Shown here one piece after another: positions 1-9,320 of a DNA stretch of 35,891 bases. This stretch comes from Rickettsia typhi (GTDB taxonomy: Bacteria > Pseudomonadota > Alphaproteobacteria > Rickettsiales > JABSSG01). The stretch's first letter is position 1. The number at the start of each line of letters is the position of its first letter. The stretch is taken from positions 1 through 35,891 of the forward strand of contig CAMDPW010000013.1 of NCBI GenBank assembly GCA_945905715.1, written 5' to 3'. Position numbers and translations under genes: made by a program. The notes under the pieces were generated by a model. The model searched no databases. It had not been told where the DNA came from and saw nothing but the letters and a program-made list of their open reading frames with translations.

Positions 1-149
1 AAGGTAAAGAAATGGTGATGCCTGGCGATAATGTGAAGCTCAAGATTGAGCTGATCTCACCAATTGCTATGGAAGATGGCTTGAGATTTGCTATCCGTGA
101 AGGCGGCAAAACCGTAGGTGCTGGTGTAGTATCGAAGATTATTAAATAA
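1..149 (+). CDS. tuf: Elongation factor Tu, C-terminal end (partial)
   Basis: The first 149 bases read as the last 48 residues plus stop of EF-Tu, the GTPase that brings aminoacyl-tRNA to the ribosome. Only part of the C-terminal beta-barrel (domain 3) is visible, with the conserved MVMPGDN turn and the [18 protein letters not shown] ending. The 5' part lies outside the window. It sits 21 nt upstream of rpsJ, the usual alphaproteobacterial junction between the str operon and the S10 operon, so the two are probably co-transcribed. Confidence 0.97.
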   Translation, partial: GKEMVMPGDNVKLKIELISPIAMEDGLRFAIREGGKTVGAGVVSKIIK

Positions 150-170
150 ATGACCCGGTAGGATTTTACA

Positions 171-494
171 ATGAACGCGCAAAAGATAAGAATAAGATTA
201 CAAGCGTTTGATCATACATTACTTGATCAGGCTGCAAAAGAAATAGTTAGCACAGTAAAAAGGACTGGTGCTGAAATTAGCGGTCCTATTCCTCTGCCTG
301 TTTCTATAGAAAGATATACTGTAACTCGTTCTCCTCATGTTAATAAAAAGTCCCGTGAACAATTTGAGATACGTCGTTATAAACGAGTGATAATAATTAG
401 TTATTCCACGCCACAAACAGTCAATGCTTTAATGAAAGTTGACTTAGCTTCTGGTGTTGATGTTGAGATTAAGTTAATAGGTGACGATAGATGA
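171..494 (+). CDS. rpsJ: 30S ribosomal protein S10 (NusE)
   Basis: A 107-aa protein of normal length. The [11 protein letters not shown] start, the GPIPLPV strand and the [15 protein letters not shown] loop are diagnostic of S10, which builds the 30S head and, as NusE, joins the NusB antitermination complex. It is preceded by an AGGA Shine-Dalgarno and overlaps rplC by 4 nt (ATGA), implying translational coupling. First gene of the S10 block. Confidence 0.98.
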   Translation: MNAQKIRIRLQAFDHTLLDQAAKEIVSTVKRTGAEISGPIPLPVSIERYTVTRSPHVNKKSREQFEIRRYKRVIIISYSTPQTVNALMKVDLASGVDVEIKLIGDDR

Positions 495-1201
495 GAGTAG
501 GTGTAATAGCTAAAAAAATAGGCATGTCGGCTATTTTTGATCCAAAAGGTGATCGTATAGCGGTGACTTTATTACTTATAGATAATTGCCAAGTAGTAGC
601 TCAAAAAACCATGGAGAAAAATGGTTATGTTGCAGTTCAAATTGGCGCATTTGATGCTAAGAAAAACAGAGTAAGTAAGTCGATGAAAGGTCATTTCGCT
701 AAAGCCGACGTTAGTCCAAAGCAAAAAGTAGTCGAGTTTAGGGTTATAGAAGATGCTCTGGTACCAGTTGGTGCATTTATACATGTTGATCACTATGTTG
801 AGGGGCAATTTGTTGATATTACTGCTACAAGTATTGGCAAAGGTTTTGCAGGGGTGATGAAGCGTCATAATTTTAGAGGGCTCGAAGCGACTCATGGTGT
901 GTCTGTGTCTCATAGATCGCATGGCTCTACTGGGCAACGACAAGATCCTGGTAAAGTATTTAAAGGCAAAAAAATGGCTGGTCATATGGGCGCACAAAAA
1001 GTTACTCTACAAAACATTAAAATTGTTGCGATTGATAAAGAAAAGAAATTATTGGCTGTGCATGGCTCTGTTCCTGGTTCAGTTAATTCTTACGTTGTGA
1101 TTAACGATGCAGTAAAAAGAGCATTACCATCTAATGCCCCATATCCTGCAGTAATAGCAAGCGACGTGATAGCAGAGATATTAACAACAGAAGTAATTTA
1201 G
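491..1201 (+). CDS. rplC: 50S ribosomal protein L3
   Basis: A 236-aa L3, one of the first proteins to bind 23S rRNA; its long loop reaches toward the peptidyl-transferase centre. Visible are the [12 protein letters not shown] start, [13 protein letters not shown], and the [20 protein letters not shown] loop containing the Gln that PrmB methylates in E. coli. It is somewhat longer than E. coli L3 (209 aa) through its N-terminal third and a short C-terminal tail. Three nucleotides separate it from rplD. Confidence 0.98.
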   Translation: MRVGVIAKKIGMSAIFDPKGDRIAVTLLLIDNCQVVAQKTMEKNGYVAVQIGAFDAKKNRVSKSMKGHFAKADVSPKQKVVEFRVIEDALVPVGAFIHVDHYVEGQFVDITATSIGKGFAGVMKRHNFRGLEATHGVSVSHRSHGSTGQRQDPGKVFKGKKMAGHMGAQKVTLQNIKIVAIDKEKKLLAVHGSVPGSVNSYVVINDAVKRALPSNAPYPAVIASDVIAEILTTEVI

Positions 1202-1204
1202 GTA

Positions 1205-1837
1205 ATGGTCGTGAAAGTTAATGTAATAAATTTAAACAATGAAATCGTAGGAAGCTTAGATCTAAGCGCGGCTGTATTTGCAGAGCCCATAAGAATAGAT
1301 ATATTGCATAGAATAGTGGAATGGCAAAGATCAAAAAGAAGAGCTGGTACTCATAAAACTAAAATTATTAGTGAAGTCTCTGGCACTACAAGAAAGCCTT
1401 ATAAGCAAAAAGGCACTGGTCGCGCAAGACAAGGTAGTCTTAGATCTCCTCAGTTCCGTGGTGGTGCTGTTATATTCGGTCCTGTAGTGCGTAGTCATGA
1501 GTATGATATGCCTAAGTCCATTAGAAAAAAGGCGCTAAAAATTGCATTATCAGCAAAATTGGCTGATAAAAGACTTTTGTTTGTTGACAATCTAAGCTTA
1601 GATACATATAAGGCAAAGGATTTAAATGGAAAAATTCAAAAAATGGGATTATCATCGGCTCTATTTATAGGTATTGACAAAGAGAAGGATAGTAATTTCT
1701 GTAAAGCAAGTGGTAATTTAAAATTAATAGACACTCTTCCAACTGTGGGCATTAATGTTTATGATATTTTAAATCATGAATACCTAGTTTTGACTAAAGA
1801 TGCTGTTGAGACGATTACACAAAGGTTGGCACAATGA
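1205..1837 (+). CDS. rplD: 50S ribosomal protein L4
   Basis: A 210-aa L4, recognised by the internal extended loop GTGRARQGSLRSPQFRGG that lines the peptide exit tunnel. In E. coli L4 also autoregulates the S10 operon; no S10-leader hairpin can be judged here because the leader would lie upstream of tuf or in the 21-nt tuf-rpsJ gap. The ATG at 1205 is used, and a GTG at 1211 is an alternative start two codons in. Overlaps rplW by 4 nt. Confidence 0.97.
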   Translation: MVVKVNVINLNNEIVGSLDLSAAVFAEPIRIDILHRIVEWQRSKRRAGTHKTKIISEVSGTTRKPYKQKGTGRARQGSLRSPQFRGGAVIFGPVVRSHEYDMPKSIRKKALKIALSAKLADKRLLFVDNLSLDTYKAKDLNGKIQKMGLSSALFIGIDKEKDSNFCKASGNLKLIDTLPTVGINVYDILNHEYLVLTKDAVETITQRLAQ

Positions 1838-2130
1838 AAGTAGAGCTATATTACGATTTAATCAAACGCCCTATAATAAGTGAAAAATCTACATTATTGG
1901 CTGAACAAAATAAATATGTATTTCAAGTTGATTGCAATGCAACTAAATCACAAATTAAAGCTGCAATTGAAAAAATATTTAGCGTAAAAGTCAAGTCAGT
2001 TAATACCATCAAAATACAAGGAAAAATAAAGCGTTTTCGTGGTATTTTAGGAAAAAAGAATGATTATAAAAAAGCGATTGTTACCTTGATGAAAGACAAT
2101 CATATTGATATCAGCGGGGGTATTAAATAA
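1834..2130 (+). CDS. rplW: 50S ribosomal protein L23
   Basis: A 98-aa L23, located at the tunnel exit where it docks trigger factor and SRP. The N-terminal [12 protein letters not shown] signature and the [12 protein letters not shown] strand are visible. Start overlaps the end of rplD (ATGA) and the stop TAA shares one base with the rplB ATG, so the gene is coupled on both sides. Confidence 0.97.
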   Translation: MKVELYYDLIKRPIISEKSTLLAEQNKYVFQVDCNATKSQIKAAIEKIFSVKVKSVNTIKIQGKIKRFRGILGKKNDYKKAIVTLMKDNHIDISGGIK

Positions 2131-2954
2131 TGTTGAAGCAATTTAAGCCAGATACACCTTCTAAGCGTCAATTGGTACAGATAGATAAATCAGAATTGTG
2201 GAAAGGTAAATCAGAAAAATCCTTAACTGTAGGACTGAGCAAAACTGGCGGTCGTAATAATAAAGGTAGAATTACCACTCGTCATATTGGCGGTGGTCAT
2301 AAAAAGTTATATCGTGTCATTGATTTTAAACGTAATAAAACTGACATACCAGCTACAGTAGAAAGACTTGAATATGATCCAAATAGAACTTGTCATATAG
2401 CTTTGATTAGATATCAAGATGAGACTCTGTCTTACATAATAGCACCACAAAAATTAAATGTAGGTGATCAAGTTATAAGTGGCGAAAAAGCTGATATCAA
2501 AGTTGGGAATGCTTTACCGTTAAAAGCTATTCCAGTTGGTACTATTGTACACAATGTTGAAATGAAGCCTGGTAAAGGCGGTCAGATCGCAAGAGCTGCT
2601 GGCGGCTATATCCAAATCTTAGGAAAAGATTCTGGCTATGTACAATTAAGATTAAGATCAGGAGAAGTAAGACTGGTTCAAGCTGAGTGTTTTGCGACTA
2701 TTGGTGCTGTATCTAATGCTGACCATCAAAATGTAGTGATTGGTAAAGCAGGAAGAAATCGTTGGCTTGGTGTAAGACCAACTGTACGTGGCGTGGCAAT
2801 GAATCCAGTTGATCATCCGCATGGTGGTGGTGAAGGTAAAACTTCTGGTGGACGCCATCCGGTGACTCCATGGGGTAAGCCTACTAAAGGCAAGAGAACG
2901 CGTAAAAATAAACTTACGGGTAAATTTATATTAAAACGAAGATACGAAAAATAA
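2130..2954 (+). CDS. rplB: 50S ribosomal protein L2
   Basis: A full-length 274-aa L2, which binds domain IV of 23S rRNA and is needed for subunit association and peptidyl-transferase activity. The RNA-binding [15 protein letters not shown] segment and the C-terminal [20 protein letters not shown] segment are present; the latter carries the conserved His that matches His229 of E. coli. The basic tail ends [10 protein letters not shown]. Starts on the last base of the rplW stop. Confidence 0.98.
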   Translation: MLKQFKPDTPSKRQLVQIDKSELWKGKSEKSLTVGLSKTGGRNNKGRITTRHIGGGHKKLYRVIDFKRNKTDIPATVERLEYDPNRTCHIALIRYQDETLSYIIAPQKLNVGDQVISGEKADIKVGNALPLKAIPVGTIVHNVEMKPGKGGQIARAAGGYIQILGKDSGYVQLRLRSGEVRLVQAECFATIGAVSNADHQNVVIGKAGRNRWLGVRPTVRGVAMNPVDHPHGGGEGKTSGGRHPVTPWGKPTKGKRTRKNKLTGKFILKRRYEK

Positions 2955-2967
2955 GGAGTTAGGTAAG

Positions 2968-3246
2968 ATGACTAGATCGGTTTGGAAACCGCCTTTTGTT
3001 GATGGATATTTAATTAATGCTATAAATAAGTATATACAGTCTAGTAGCACCAGACCTATTAAGACCAGGTCGCGTAGATCAACTATTTTACCTCTATTTG
3101 TAGGGGTAAATTTAGAAGTGTATAATGGGCATAAATATATACCAGTACAAATTAAAGAGGAAATGGTAGGACATAAGCTGGGAGAGTTTTCTCCAACTCG
3201 TACCTTTCACGGGCATGTTGCAGATAAAAAAGCGAAGAAGGATTAG
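2968..3246 (+). CDS. rpsS: 30S ribosomal protein S19
   Basis: A 92-aa S19, a 30S head protein that pairs with S13 near the A site. [13 protein letters not shown] at the start and [20 protein letters not shown] near the end are family signatures. An AAGGAGTTAGGTAAG stretch just upstream supplies the ribosome-binding site. Two bases separate it from rplV. Confidence 0.97.
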   Translation: MTRSVWKPPFVDGYLINAINKYIQSSSTRPIKTRSRRSTILPLFVGVNLEVYNGHKYIPVQIKEEMVGHKLGEFSPTRTFHGHVADKKAKKD

Positions 3247-3248
3247 AT

Positions 3249-3599
3249 ATGGCGAAACGAGAGTTAAATCAAGCAGAGGCTAAAGCAATGGTTATTAGAA
3301 CAAGCCCAAGAAAACTTGGTGTTGTTGGGAGTTTGATCAGAGGCATGAAAGCAAGCGATGCATTGGTTCAATTAACTTTTTGCAAAAGAAGAGTTGCACA
3401 TGCAGTTAAAACTTGTTTATTATCAGCAATTGCAAATGCAGAAAACAACCATAACTTAAACATCGATAATTTATATATAGATGAGGTCTTGGTTGGTAAG
3501 TCGTTTACTATGAAGAGAATGAGATTTAGAGCAAGAGGACGAACTGCTCGTATCTTAAAGCCTTTTAGTAATCTTTCAATAACAGTAGAGGAAAGATAG
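3249..3599 (+). CDS. rplV: 50S ribosomal protein L22
   Basis: A 116-aa L22, whose beta-hairpin forms the tunnel constriction with L4 and is the site of many macrolide-resistance changes. [18 protein letters not shown] and the hairpin [18 protein letters not shown] are intact. Two bases before rpsC. Confidence 0.97.
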   Translation: MAKRELNQAEAKAMVIRTSPRKLGVVGSLIRGMKASDALVQLTFCKRRVAHAVKTCLLSAIANAENNHNLNIDNLYIDEVLVGKSFTMKRMRFRARGRTARILKPFSNLSITVEER

Positions 3600-3601
3600 T
3601 T

Positions 3602-4240
3602 ATGGGTCAAAAGGTCAATCCAATCGGATTTAGAATTGGTTTTAATAAAACCTGGGATTCTCGTTGGTTTGTTAATAAAGCAAATTATGCGAATTGTTTG
3701 CTTGAAGATATTAAAATTAGAAATTATATAAAAAGCACTTTAACTACTGCTGGAGTAAGCAAAGTAATCATCGAGCGTTCGGCTAAGAAGATTAATATTA
3801 GTCTCCACTCTGCGCGGCCTGGTATTATTATTGGCAAGAAAGGCGCTGATATTGACAAGGTCAAAAAAGAAGTAGCTAAAATTACTGATAGCGAAGTGTT
3901 TATTAATATTATTGAAATTAAAAAACCTGAAATTGATGCGCAATTAATTGCAGAATCAGTTGCGCAACAATTAGAGAAACGAGTTGCTTTCAGAAGGGCT
4001 ATGAAACGTGCGATTCAAACAGCACTAAAGCTTGGTGCTTTAGGTATAAAAATCAGTTGTGCTGGTAGACTTGGTGGTACAGAAATTGCAAGAACTGAAT
4101 GGTATAAAGAAGGTAGAATTCCACTTCATACTCTAAGGGCTAATATTGATTTTGGTATGGCAAGAGCCAATACTACCTATGGCGTTATTGGTGTTACTGT
4201 ACACGTGTATAAAGGCGAAACTTTAGATTATAATTTATAG
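3602..4240 (+). CDS. rpsC: 30S ribosomal protein S3
   Basis: A 212-aa S3, part of the mRNA entry helicase site with S4 and S5. It has the N-terminal [12 protein letters not shown] motif, a type II KH domain with the [17 protein letters not shown] loop (about residues 74-92), and the C-terminal [19 protein letters not shown]. Shorter than E. coli S3 (233 aa) because the acidic/basic C-terminal tail is missing. Confidence 0.98.
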   Translation: MGQKVNPIGFRIGFNKTWDSRWFVNKANYANCLLEDIKIRNYIKSTLTTAGVSKVIIERSAKKINISLHSARPGIIIGKKGADIDKVKKEVAKITDSEVFINIIEIKKPEIDAQLIAESVAQQLEKRVAFRRAMKRAIQTALKLGALGIKISCAGRLGGTEIARTEWYKEGRIPLHTLRANIDFGMARANTTYGVIGVTVHVYKGETLDYNL

Positions 4241-4256
4241 CTGATTGAGGAATTAA

Positions 4257-4679
4257 ATGTTAGGTCCTAAAAAGACAAAATATAGAAAAGCGTTTAAAGG
4301 TAGAATTCATGGCTTAGCAAAAGGTGCTACTGAGCTAAATTTTGGTTCATTTGGATTAAAAGCCTTGGAGCCAGAAAGAATTACCGCTAAACAGATAGAA
4401 TCTGCTCGTCGAGTGGCGATTAGATACGTTAAACGTGTTGGTAGAATGTGGATTAGGATATTTCCAGATGTGCCAGTATCAAAAAAGCCCGCAGAAGTAA
4501 GAATGGGTAAGGGTAAAGGTACTCCTGAGTATTTTGTGTGCAGAGTAAAGCCTGGTACAATAATGTTCGAATTAGAAGGAGTGACAGAGGAAGAAGCAAG
4601 AATTGCTTTGTCAAAAGCGGCAACTAAATTGCCAGTGAAGACGAAATTTGTAATGAGAGCTGAGGGATTAATTCGATGA
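4257..4679 (+). CDS. rplP: 50S ribosomal protein L16
   Basis: A 140-aa L16, which organises the A-site region of the 50S subunit. [20 protein letters not shown], the [20 protein letters not shown] helix and the [18 protein letters not shown] loop, which carries the Arg/Lys-rich substrate side, are all intact. GAGG Shine-Dalgarno upstream. Overlaps rpmC by 4 nt. Confidence 0.98.
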   Translation: MLGPKKTKYRKAFKGRIHGLAKGATELNFGSFGLKALEPERITAKQIESARRVAIRYVKRVGRMWIRIFPDVPVSKKPAEVRMGKGKGTPEYFVCRVKPGTIMFELEGVTEEEARIALSKAATKLPVKTKFVMRAEGLIR

Positions 4680-4885
4680 AGATAAAAGAAATGAGAAAGA
4701 AAGATTCTCAAGCATTACAAGCTATGCTTTTTGATTTTAAAAAAGAAGCATTTAACCTGCGTTTTCAAGCGACTGCTGGGAGCGCATCTAAAACTGATCG
4801 TGTAAGATATGTTAGGAAATCAGTTGCTAAAATTAAAACAGTATTGAGCGCAAGAGAGTTAAAGTTGGAGGTTGTGAATGCCTAA
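4676..4885 (+). CDS. rpmC: 50S ribosomal protein L29
   Basis: A small (69-aa) two-helix protein at the tunnel exit beside L23. [21 protein letters not shown] and [17 protein letters not shown] match the L29 fold. The start overlaps rplP by 4 nt and the end overlaps rpsQ by 8 nt, so the start of rpsQ lies inside the last codons of rpmC, a typical coupled arrangement. Confidence 0.95.
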   Translation: MKIKEMRKKDSQALQAMLFDFKKEAFNLRFQATAGSASKTDRVRYVRKSVAKIKTVLSARELKLEVVNA

Positions 4886-5117
4886 ACGTATTTTATTTGG
4901 GGAAGTAGTGAGTGATAAAAATGACAAAACCGTCATTGTGAAAGTTACTAGAAAGTATATGCATCCGATATACAAGAAAATTCTAAAGCGCAGCAAAAGA
5001 TATGCAGCTCATGATGAAAATAACCAATATAAAGTTGGTGATATGGTGAGAATAGTTGAATCTAGACCAATTTCTGCTACCAAGACGTGGACGATAATGG
5101 ATAGTAATGTAGTATAA
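4878..5117 (+). CDS. rpsQ: 30S ribosomal protein S17
   Basis: A 79-aa OB-fold protein that binds the 5' domain of 16S r[23 protein letters not shown] and the [19 protein letters not shown] segment are S17 signatures, followed by [18 protein letters not shown] inside the end of rpmC acts as the ribosome-binding site. Confidence 0.97.
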   Translation: MPKRILFGEVVSDKNDKTVIVKVTRKYMHPIYKKILKRSKRYAAHDENNQYKVGDMVRIVESRPISATKTWTIMDSNVV

Positions 5118-5127
5118 GAGAGATTTT

Positions 5128-5496
5128 ATGATTCAAGTTGAAACAAGATTAGAGGTAGCGGACAATTCTGGTGCAAAGCAAGTGCAATGCATTAAAGTTC
5201 TTGGCGGTTCAAAAAAGAGATATGCTACTATTGGTGATGTTATTGTTGTATCAATTAAGAAAGCTATTCCTAATGGCAAAGTTAAAAAGGGTGAAGTACA
5301 TTTTGCAGTGGTGGTAAGGATTAGTAAAGAAATAAATAGGTCTGATGGCAGCCGCATGAAGTTTGATACTAATGCTGCAGTTTTGGTTAATAAACAACAC
5401 GAACCTATTGGTACAAGAATTTTTGGTCCTGTGACCAGAGAGTTGAGAGCAAAAAAATTTATGAGAATTATATCTTTAGCCCCAGAGGTTTTATAG
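5128..5496 (+). CDS. rplN: 50S ribosomal protein L14
   Basis: A 122-aa L14 of exactly the usual length. [27 protein letters not shown] is the hallmark start, and the [25 protein letters not shown] ending is also conserved. It contacts 30S helix 14 in a bridge and, in other bacteria, is the target of the RsfS silencing factor. Three bases before rplX. Confidence 0.98.
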   Translation: MIQVETRLEVADNSGAKQVQCIKVLGGSKKRYATIGDVIVVSIKKAIPNGKVKKGEVHFAVVVRISKEINRSDGSRMKFDTNAAVLVNKQHEPIGTRIFGPVTRELRAKKFMRIISLAPEVL

Positions 5497-5499
5497 GTT

Positions 5500-5844
5500 A
5501 TGGTAAAAAAATTCATTGAAAAAAAGAATAATAAGATCAAGTTGAAGAAGGGTGATACAGTAATAGTGTTATCGGGGAGAGATCGCAAGAAAAAAGGACA
5601 GATACTTAAAGTAGTGCCTACAGAAAGAAAAGTGATTGTATCTGGTATTAATGAAGTGAAAAAACATACTAAACCTTCAAAAACAAGTCAAGGTGGCATT
5701 GTTATAAAATCATTGCCCATGCATGTCTCTAAGGTGGCATTTTTTGATGAGAAAGCAAATGCTGCATCAAAAATAGGATTTAAAATCCTAAAAGATGACA
5801 AGAAAAAAAGGTTTGCAAAGAAATCAGGTGAGATAATAGGTTAG
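5500..5844 (+). CDS. rplX: 50S ribosomal protein L24
   Basis: A 114-aa L24, an assembly initiator for the 50S subunit. A KOW motif is visible (KKGDTVIVLSGRDRKKKGQI), followed by VKKHTKPSKTSQGGIV. It is about ten residues longer than the E. coli protein owing to a Lys-rich N terminus (MVKKFIEKKNNKIKL). Confidence 0.96.
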   Translation: MVKKFIEKKNNKIKLKKGDTVIVLSGRDRKKKGQILKVVPTERKVIVSGINEVKKHTKPSKTSQGGIVIKSLPMHVSKVAFFDEKANAASKIGFKILKDDKKKRFAKKSGEIIG

Positions 5845-5850
5845 TATAAA

Positions 5851-6390
5851 ATGTTAAGATTCCAAGAAAAATATGCTAAAGAAATAATTCCAGCTTTAAA
5901 AGAGGAATTTAAATATAAGAACGTCATGGAAGTGCCAAAGCTAGAAAAAATATGCTTAAATATGTGTGTTAGCGAAGCAGTTCTTGATAGTAAAGTGATA
6001 AACGAAGTTCAAAACGAGCTTGGTTTAATCGCTGGACAGAAGCCAATAGTTACGCTTGCAAAAAAATCTATTGCTGCTTTCAAGTTAAGACAAGGTATGT
6101 CAATAGGCTGCAAAGTCACTCTACGTAAAAATAAGATGTATGATTTCCTTGAGAGACTGGTGATGATAGCATTGCCGCGAGTGCGGGATTTTAGGGGCTT
6201 TACTATCAAGAGTTTCGATGGCAGGGGTAATTTTAGCTTGGGAATGAAAGAGCACATAGTTTTTCCTGAGATAAACTATGATCAAATTTCAAAAGTCCGT
6301 GGTTTGGATATTACCATAAATACAACCACAAATAATGATATAGAAGCAAAAAAACTTCTAGAAATGTTTAATGTTCCTTTTATTAATTAA
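5851..6390 (+). CDS. rplE: 50S ribosomal protein L5
   Basis: A 179-aa L5, the 5S rRNA-binding protein of the central protuberance. [11 protein letters not shown], the [20 protein letters not shown] loop, and the [20 protein letters not shown] segment identify it. Separated from rpsN by 18 nt without an obvious Shine-Dalgarno of its own for rpsN. Confidence 0.98.
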   Translation: MLRFQEKYAKEIIPALKEEFKYKNVMEVPKLEKICLNMCVSEAVLDSKVINEVQNELGLIAGQKPIVTLAKKSIAAFKLRQGMSIGCKVTLRKNKMYDFLERLVMIALPRVRDFRGFTIKSFDGRGNFSLGMKEHIVFPEINYDQISKVRGLDITINTTTNNDIEAKKLLEMFNVPFIN

Positions 6391-6408
6391 GCTTGAGTTT
6401 TAAAAAAT

Positions 6409-6714
6409 ATGGCAAAGCGCAGTTCAATTGAAAAAAACAAAAATCGAATAGAGTTGGTAAAGAAATATCAAGCCAGGCGTTTATTGTTAAAAAGTATTGT
6501 GATGAATAAATCTCTTGCGATTGAAGAGAGATTTCGAGCACAATTAAGATTAGCTGAACTACCTCGCAATTCTTCTAAAGTGAGAATTAGAAATAGATGT
6601 GAAATTACCGGTAGACCTAGGGCCTACTATAGACGCTTTAAAATGTCAAGGATAGCACTCAGAACGTATGCTTCTTATGGTTTAATTCCCGGTGTTAAAA
6701 AGGCAAGTTGGTAA
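6409..6714 (+). CDS. rpsN: 30S ribosomal protein S14
   Basis: A 101-aa S14 of the long, zinc-independent (C-minus) type: there is no CxxC...CxxC ribbon, only one Cys, in [19 protein letters not shown]. The C-terminal [24 protein letters not shown] motif that contacts 16S rRNA is complete. Six bases before rpsH. Confidence 0.97.
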   Translation: MAKRSSIEKNKNRIELVKKYQARRLLLKSIVMNKSLAIEERFRAQLRLAELPRNSSKVRIRNRCEITGRPRAYYRRFKMSRIALRTYASYGLIPGVKKASW

Positions 6715-6720
6715 AATATT

Positions 6721-7119
6721 ATGATGACAGATTTAATAGCAGATATGTTAACTAGGATACGAAATGCTCAAAAGGCAAAATTATCTAAGACGCGTTGTCC
6801 TCACTCAAGATTAGGTGCGAACATTTTACAAGTAATGCAGCAAGAAGGTTATATTGTGAGTTATGAAAAATTAACTGTGCGTACAGGTGTTGAAGAATTA
6901 GAAATTACCTTGAAATATATAGAAAATCGTAAACCAGTGATTAGCGAGTTAATAAAAGTTTCTAAATCTGGAAGAAGACATTATATTTCAGCAAAAGATG
7001 CGGGTAGTTTTTATAACAATCTAGGTATTGCAATTTTATCAACTTCTAGCGGAGTTCTTTCCAATATAGAAGCTTGCAAACGCAATGTTGGCGGTGAATT
7101 AATTTGTAAAATATTTTAA
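6721..7119 (+). CDS. rpsH: 30S ribosomal protein S8
   Basis: A 132-aa S8, binding the central domain of 16S rRNA and, in E. coli, repressing the spc operon at rplE. DLIADMLTRIRNAQKA at the start and the LSTSSGVLSNIEACKRNVGGELIC ending (numbered in two adjoining conserved blocks) are diagnostic. Two adjacent ATGs (6721, 6724) could serve as start; neither has a clear Shine-Dalgarno. Confidence 0.97.
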   Translation: MMTDLIADMLTRIRNAQKAKLSKTRCPHSRLGANILQVMQQEGYIVSYEKLTVRTGVEELEITLKYIENRKPVISELIKVSKSGRRHYISAKDAGSFYNNLGIAILSTSSGVLSNIEACKRNVGGELICKIF

Positions 7120-7128
7120 GGTAGTCAA

Positions 7129-7659
7129 ATGTCACGTATTGGTAAATTACCAGTTGCTATACCATCTGGTGTAGAATGTAAAATTGATGGACAATTAGTT
7201 AATGTATCTGGTAGGTTGGGTAAGCTGTCATTTATTTTTCCTAAAGAAGTTACGTTAAGTATAGAAGATCAAAAGATCAAAATCATACCAGTAGGAGAAT
7301 CTAAGAGAGCTAGAGCTATGTGGGGCCTGAGTAGAAGTTTAGTAAACAACATGGTTATAGGAGTAGAAAAAGGTTTTGAAAAAAAATTAGAAATTACTGG
7401 TGTTGGTTATAAGGCAGCGGTTGATAGTAAGTACTTAACATTAAGCTTGGGTTATAGTCATGATATAAAAATTGCTATACCTGATGGAGTAACAGTCAAA
7501 GCTGAAAAACCAACCACTTTAATCATCTCTAGTTACGATAAACAAAAAGTAGGAGAGTTATCAGCATTAGTTATGAAACAAAGAGCTTCAGAGCCGTATA
7601 AAGGTAAAGGAATTTCGGATGGTAGGAAAATACGCCGAAAAGAAGGTAAGAAAAAGTAA
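7129..7659 (+). CDS. rplF: 50S ribosomal protein L6
   Basis: A 176-aa two-domain L6, near the GTPase-associated centre. [15 protein letters not shown] begins it; [21 protein letters not shown] falls at the domain junction, and the C-terminal [22 protein letters not shown] tail is basic as usual. AAGGTAG upstream provides a ribosome-binding site. Confidence 0.98.
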   Translation: MSRIGKLPVAIPSGVECKIDGQLVNVSGRLGKLSFIFPKEVTLSIEDQKIKIIPVGESKRARAMWGLSRSLVNNMVIGVEKGFEKKLEITGVGYKAAVDSKYLTLSLGYSHDIKIAIPDGVTVKAEKPTTLIISSYDKQKVGELSALVMKQRASEPYKGKGISDGRKIRRKEGKKK

Positions 7660-7672
7660 ATTAGGAAATGTT

Positions 7673-8029
7673 ATGAGTAAGATTAATAAAGGTTACTTAC
7701 GTAGAAAGAGCAGAGTACGTAATAAAATTCGTAAAGTAAGCACTTTGCTAAGATTGAGCGTTTTTAGATCTAGTGTTCATACTTACGCGCAAATTATCGA
7801 CGATAGTCAAGGTAAAACAATTGTACATATCGGTACTGTGCAAAAAGATTTTGATAAATTAAAAGTTAGATGTAATATTCACGCAGCGAAAGAAGTAGGC
7901 TTAAAGATTGGTGCAATTGCAATAAAACAAGGTATTAAAAAAGTTGTCTTTGATAAAGGTGGCTATACTTATCATGGCAGAGTGAAGGCTCTAGCTGATG
8001 GAGCAAGAGAAAGTGGATTAGAGTTTTAA
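7673..8029 (+). CDS. rplR: 50S ribosomal protein L18
   Basis: L18 joins L5 in carrying 5S rRNA. The open frame extends upstream to an ATG at 7619, but that would overlap rplF by 41 nt; the ATG at 7673, preceded by TTAGGAAATGTT, gives a 118-aa protein starting [20 protein letters not shown], matching the family length and start. Conserved [15 protein letters not shown] and the [21 protein letters not shown] ending (last block) are present. Confidence 0.96.
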   Translation: MSKINKGYLRRKSRVRNKIRKVSTLLRLSVFRSSVHTYAQIIDDSQGKTIVHIGTVQKDFDKLKVRCNIHAAKEVGLKIGAIAIKQGIKKVVFDKGGYTYHGRVKALADGARESGLEF

Positions 8030-8052
8030 TTTAAGTATTTATAAGGAATAAT

Positions 8053-8589
8053 ATGTTAATAAGCAACAGTGGAGCAGAGGCAAATCTAAATTTACTTGAT
8101 AAAAGTGATGAATATAAAGAAGTGCTAGTATCAGTTGGAAGGGTTGCTAAGGTAGTAAAAGGCGGTAGGAGATTTAGTTTTTCTGTTGTTATGATTGTAG
8201 GTAATGGCAAGGGTAGAGTAGGTTATGGTCTAGGTAAAGCTAGAGAAGTAATGGAAGCAAGAGCCAAAGCTACACAAGAAGCAAAAAAATCCACCTTTAG
8301 AGTACCACTTAAAGAAAGTAGAACAATTTTTCATGATATTACAGGTCATTCTGGAGCTGGTAAAGTGCTGTTAAGAACTGCTAAGCCAGGTACTGGAGTC
8401 ATTGCTGGCGGACCAATGCGAGCTGTATTTGAAGTGTTGGGAATACATGACATTGTAGCGAAATCACTTGGATCATCAAATGTTCACAACATGTTAGCTG
8501 CAACATTTGATGCATTTAGTAGATTGTCTACGCCAAAAATGATTGCTGAAAAACGTAATAAGAAGATTAGCGAATTAACTACTGAATAA
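8053..8589 (+). CDS. rpsE: 30S ribosomal protein S5
   Basis: A 178-aa S5, an accuracy protein of the mRNA entry site. An N-terminal double-stranded RNA-binding fold ([37 protein letters not shown]) is followed by the C-terminal domain with [20 protein letters not shown] 20-residue N-terminal extension rich in Asn and Asp precedes the conserved core. AAGGAATA ribosome-binding site. Confidence 0.98.
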   Translation: MLISNSGAEANLNLLDKSDEYKEVLVSVGRVAKVVKGGRRFSFSVVMIVGNGKGRVGYGLGKAREVMEARAKATQEAKKSTFRVPLKESRTIFHDITGHSGAGKVLLRTAKPGTGVIAGGPMRAVFEVLGIHDIVAKSLGSSNVHNMLAATFDAFSRLSTPKMIAEKRNKKISELTTE

Positions 8590-8603
8590 TCAGGTTTATG
8601 CAA

Positions 8604-8825
8604 ATGAGTAAAAAAATTGTTAGTGTAAAAGCTAATAAAAAATTAGAAAAACAGATTAAAGTTACTCAGATTGGAAGCGTTATTGGTCGTACTGTAGATC
8701 AGGAGCGAACGCTTATTGGTCTTGGTTTAAATAAGCTACATAAATCAAGAATTCTTGAGGATACTCCTTGTGTTAGAGGCATGATAAATAAAGTATTGCA
8801 TCTTATAAAATTTGAAGAATTATAA
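8604..8825 (+). CDS. rpmD: 50S ribosomal protein L30
   Basis: A 73-aa L30 starting [13 protein letters not shown] with the core [18 protein letters not shown] and [17 protein letters not shown]. An ATG two codons upstream (8598) is also in frame, but the AGG at 8592-8594 is only 3 nt from it and 9 nt from 8604, favouring the inner start. The C-terminal stretch ([15 protein letters not shown]) is slightly longer than E. coli L30. Confidence 0.93.
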   Translation: MSKKIVSVKANKKLEKQIKVTQIGSVIGRTVDQERTLIGLGLNKLHKSRILEDTPCVRGMINKVLHLIKFEEL

Positions 8826-8840
8826 AAAGTAGGTCTTATG

Positions 8841-9293
8841 ATGAAAGTAAATATATTGAAGGATAATAAAGGCGCAAGATACAAGTCCAAAGCAGTGGGT
8901 CGTGGCATTGGTTCAGGCAAGGGCAAAACTTGTGGTTCTGGTGGTAAAGGTCAGACCGCTAGATCTGGAGTGGCTATTAAAGGTTTTGAAGGAGGTCAAA
9001 CTCCAATTCATAGACGATTACCAAAAAGAGGATTCAATAACATTAGTAGACAAGAAATTCGTATAGTTAATTTACTAGACATTGCAAGACTAACTGAATG
9101 CAAAAAAATTCAAGAAGGTGATACTATTGATCGTGAGAAGTTAGTGCAAATAGGGTTTATTGCAAATGCAAGCAAACCAGTCAAGCTTTTAGGCGATGGT
9201 GAAATTAAAAATAAGTTTAAGTTTCAATTAGATTATTACTCTGAATCTGCAAGAAGAAAGGTGACCACAGTTGGTGGCGAGATACTTTCTTAG
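8841..9293 (+). CDS. rplO: 50S ribosomal protein L15
   Basis: A 150-aa L15. The Gly-rich N-terminal extension VGRGIGSGKGKTCGSGGKGQ that threads into 23S rRNA is complete, followed by GFEGGQTPIHRRLPKRGFNN. Of two adjacent ATGs (8838, 8841), the second lies 7 nt from AGG at 8831-8833 and restores the usual MK start. Precedes secY by 27 nt, as in most bacteria. Confidence 0.97.
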   Translation: MKVNILKDNKGARYKSKAVGRGIGSGKGKTCGSGGKGQTARSGVAIKGFEGGQTPIHRRLPKRGFNNISRQEIRIVNLLDIARLTECKKIQEGDTIDREKLVQIGFIANASKPVKLLGDGEIKNKFKFQLDYYSESARRKVTTVGGEILS

Positions 9294-9320
9294 AAAATTT
9301 TAATTAGTGATAGCCTAGAT

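Noticed and set aside
572-997. Long open frame antisense to rplC
   Set aside because: A shadow of a highly conserved ribosomal gene with no family match or ribosome-binding site. The same holds for the other antisense frames in the ribosomal region, such as 4307-4711 and 5133-5588.
7619-7672. Upstream ATG extension of rplR
   Set aside because: It would overlap rplF by 41 nt and adds residues not found in L18; the ATG at 7673 has the family-typical start.
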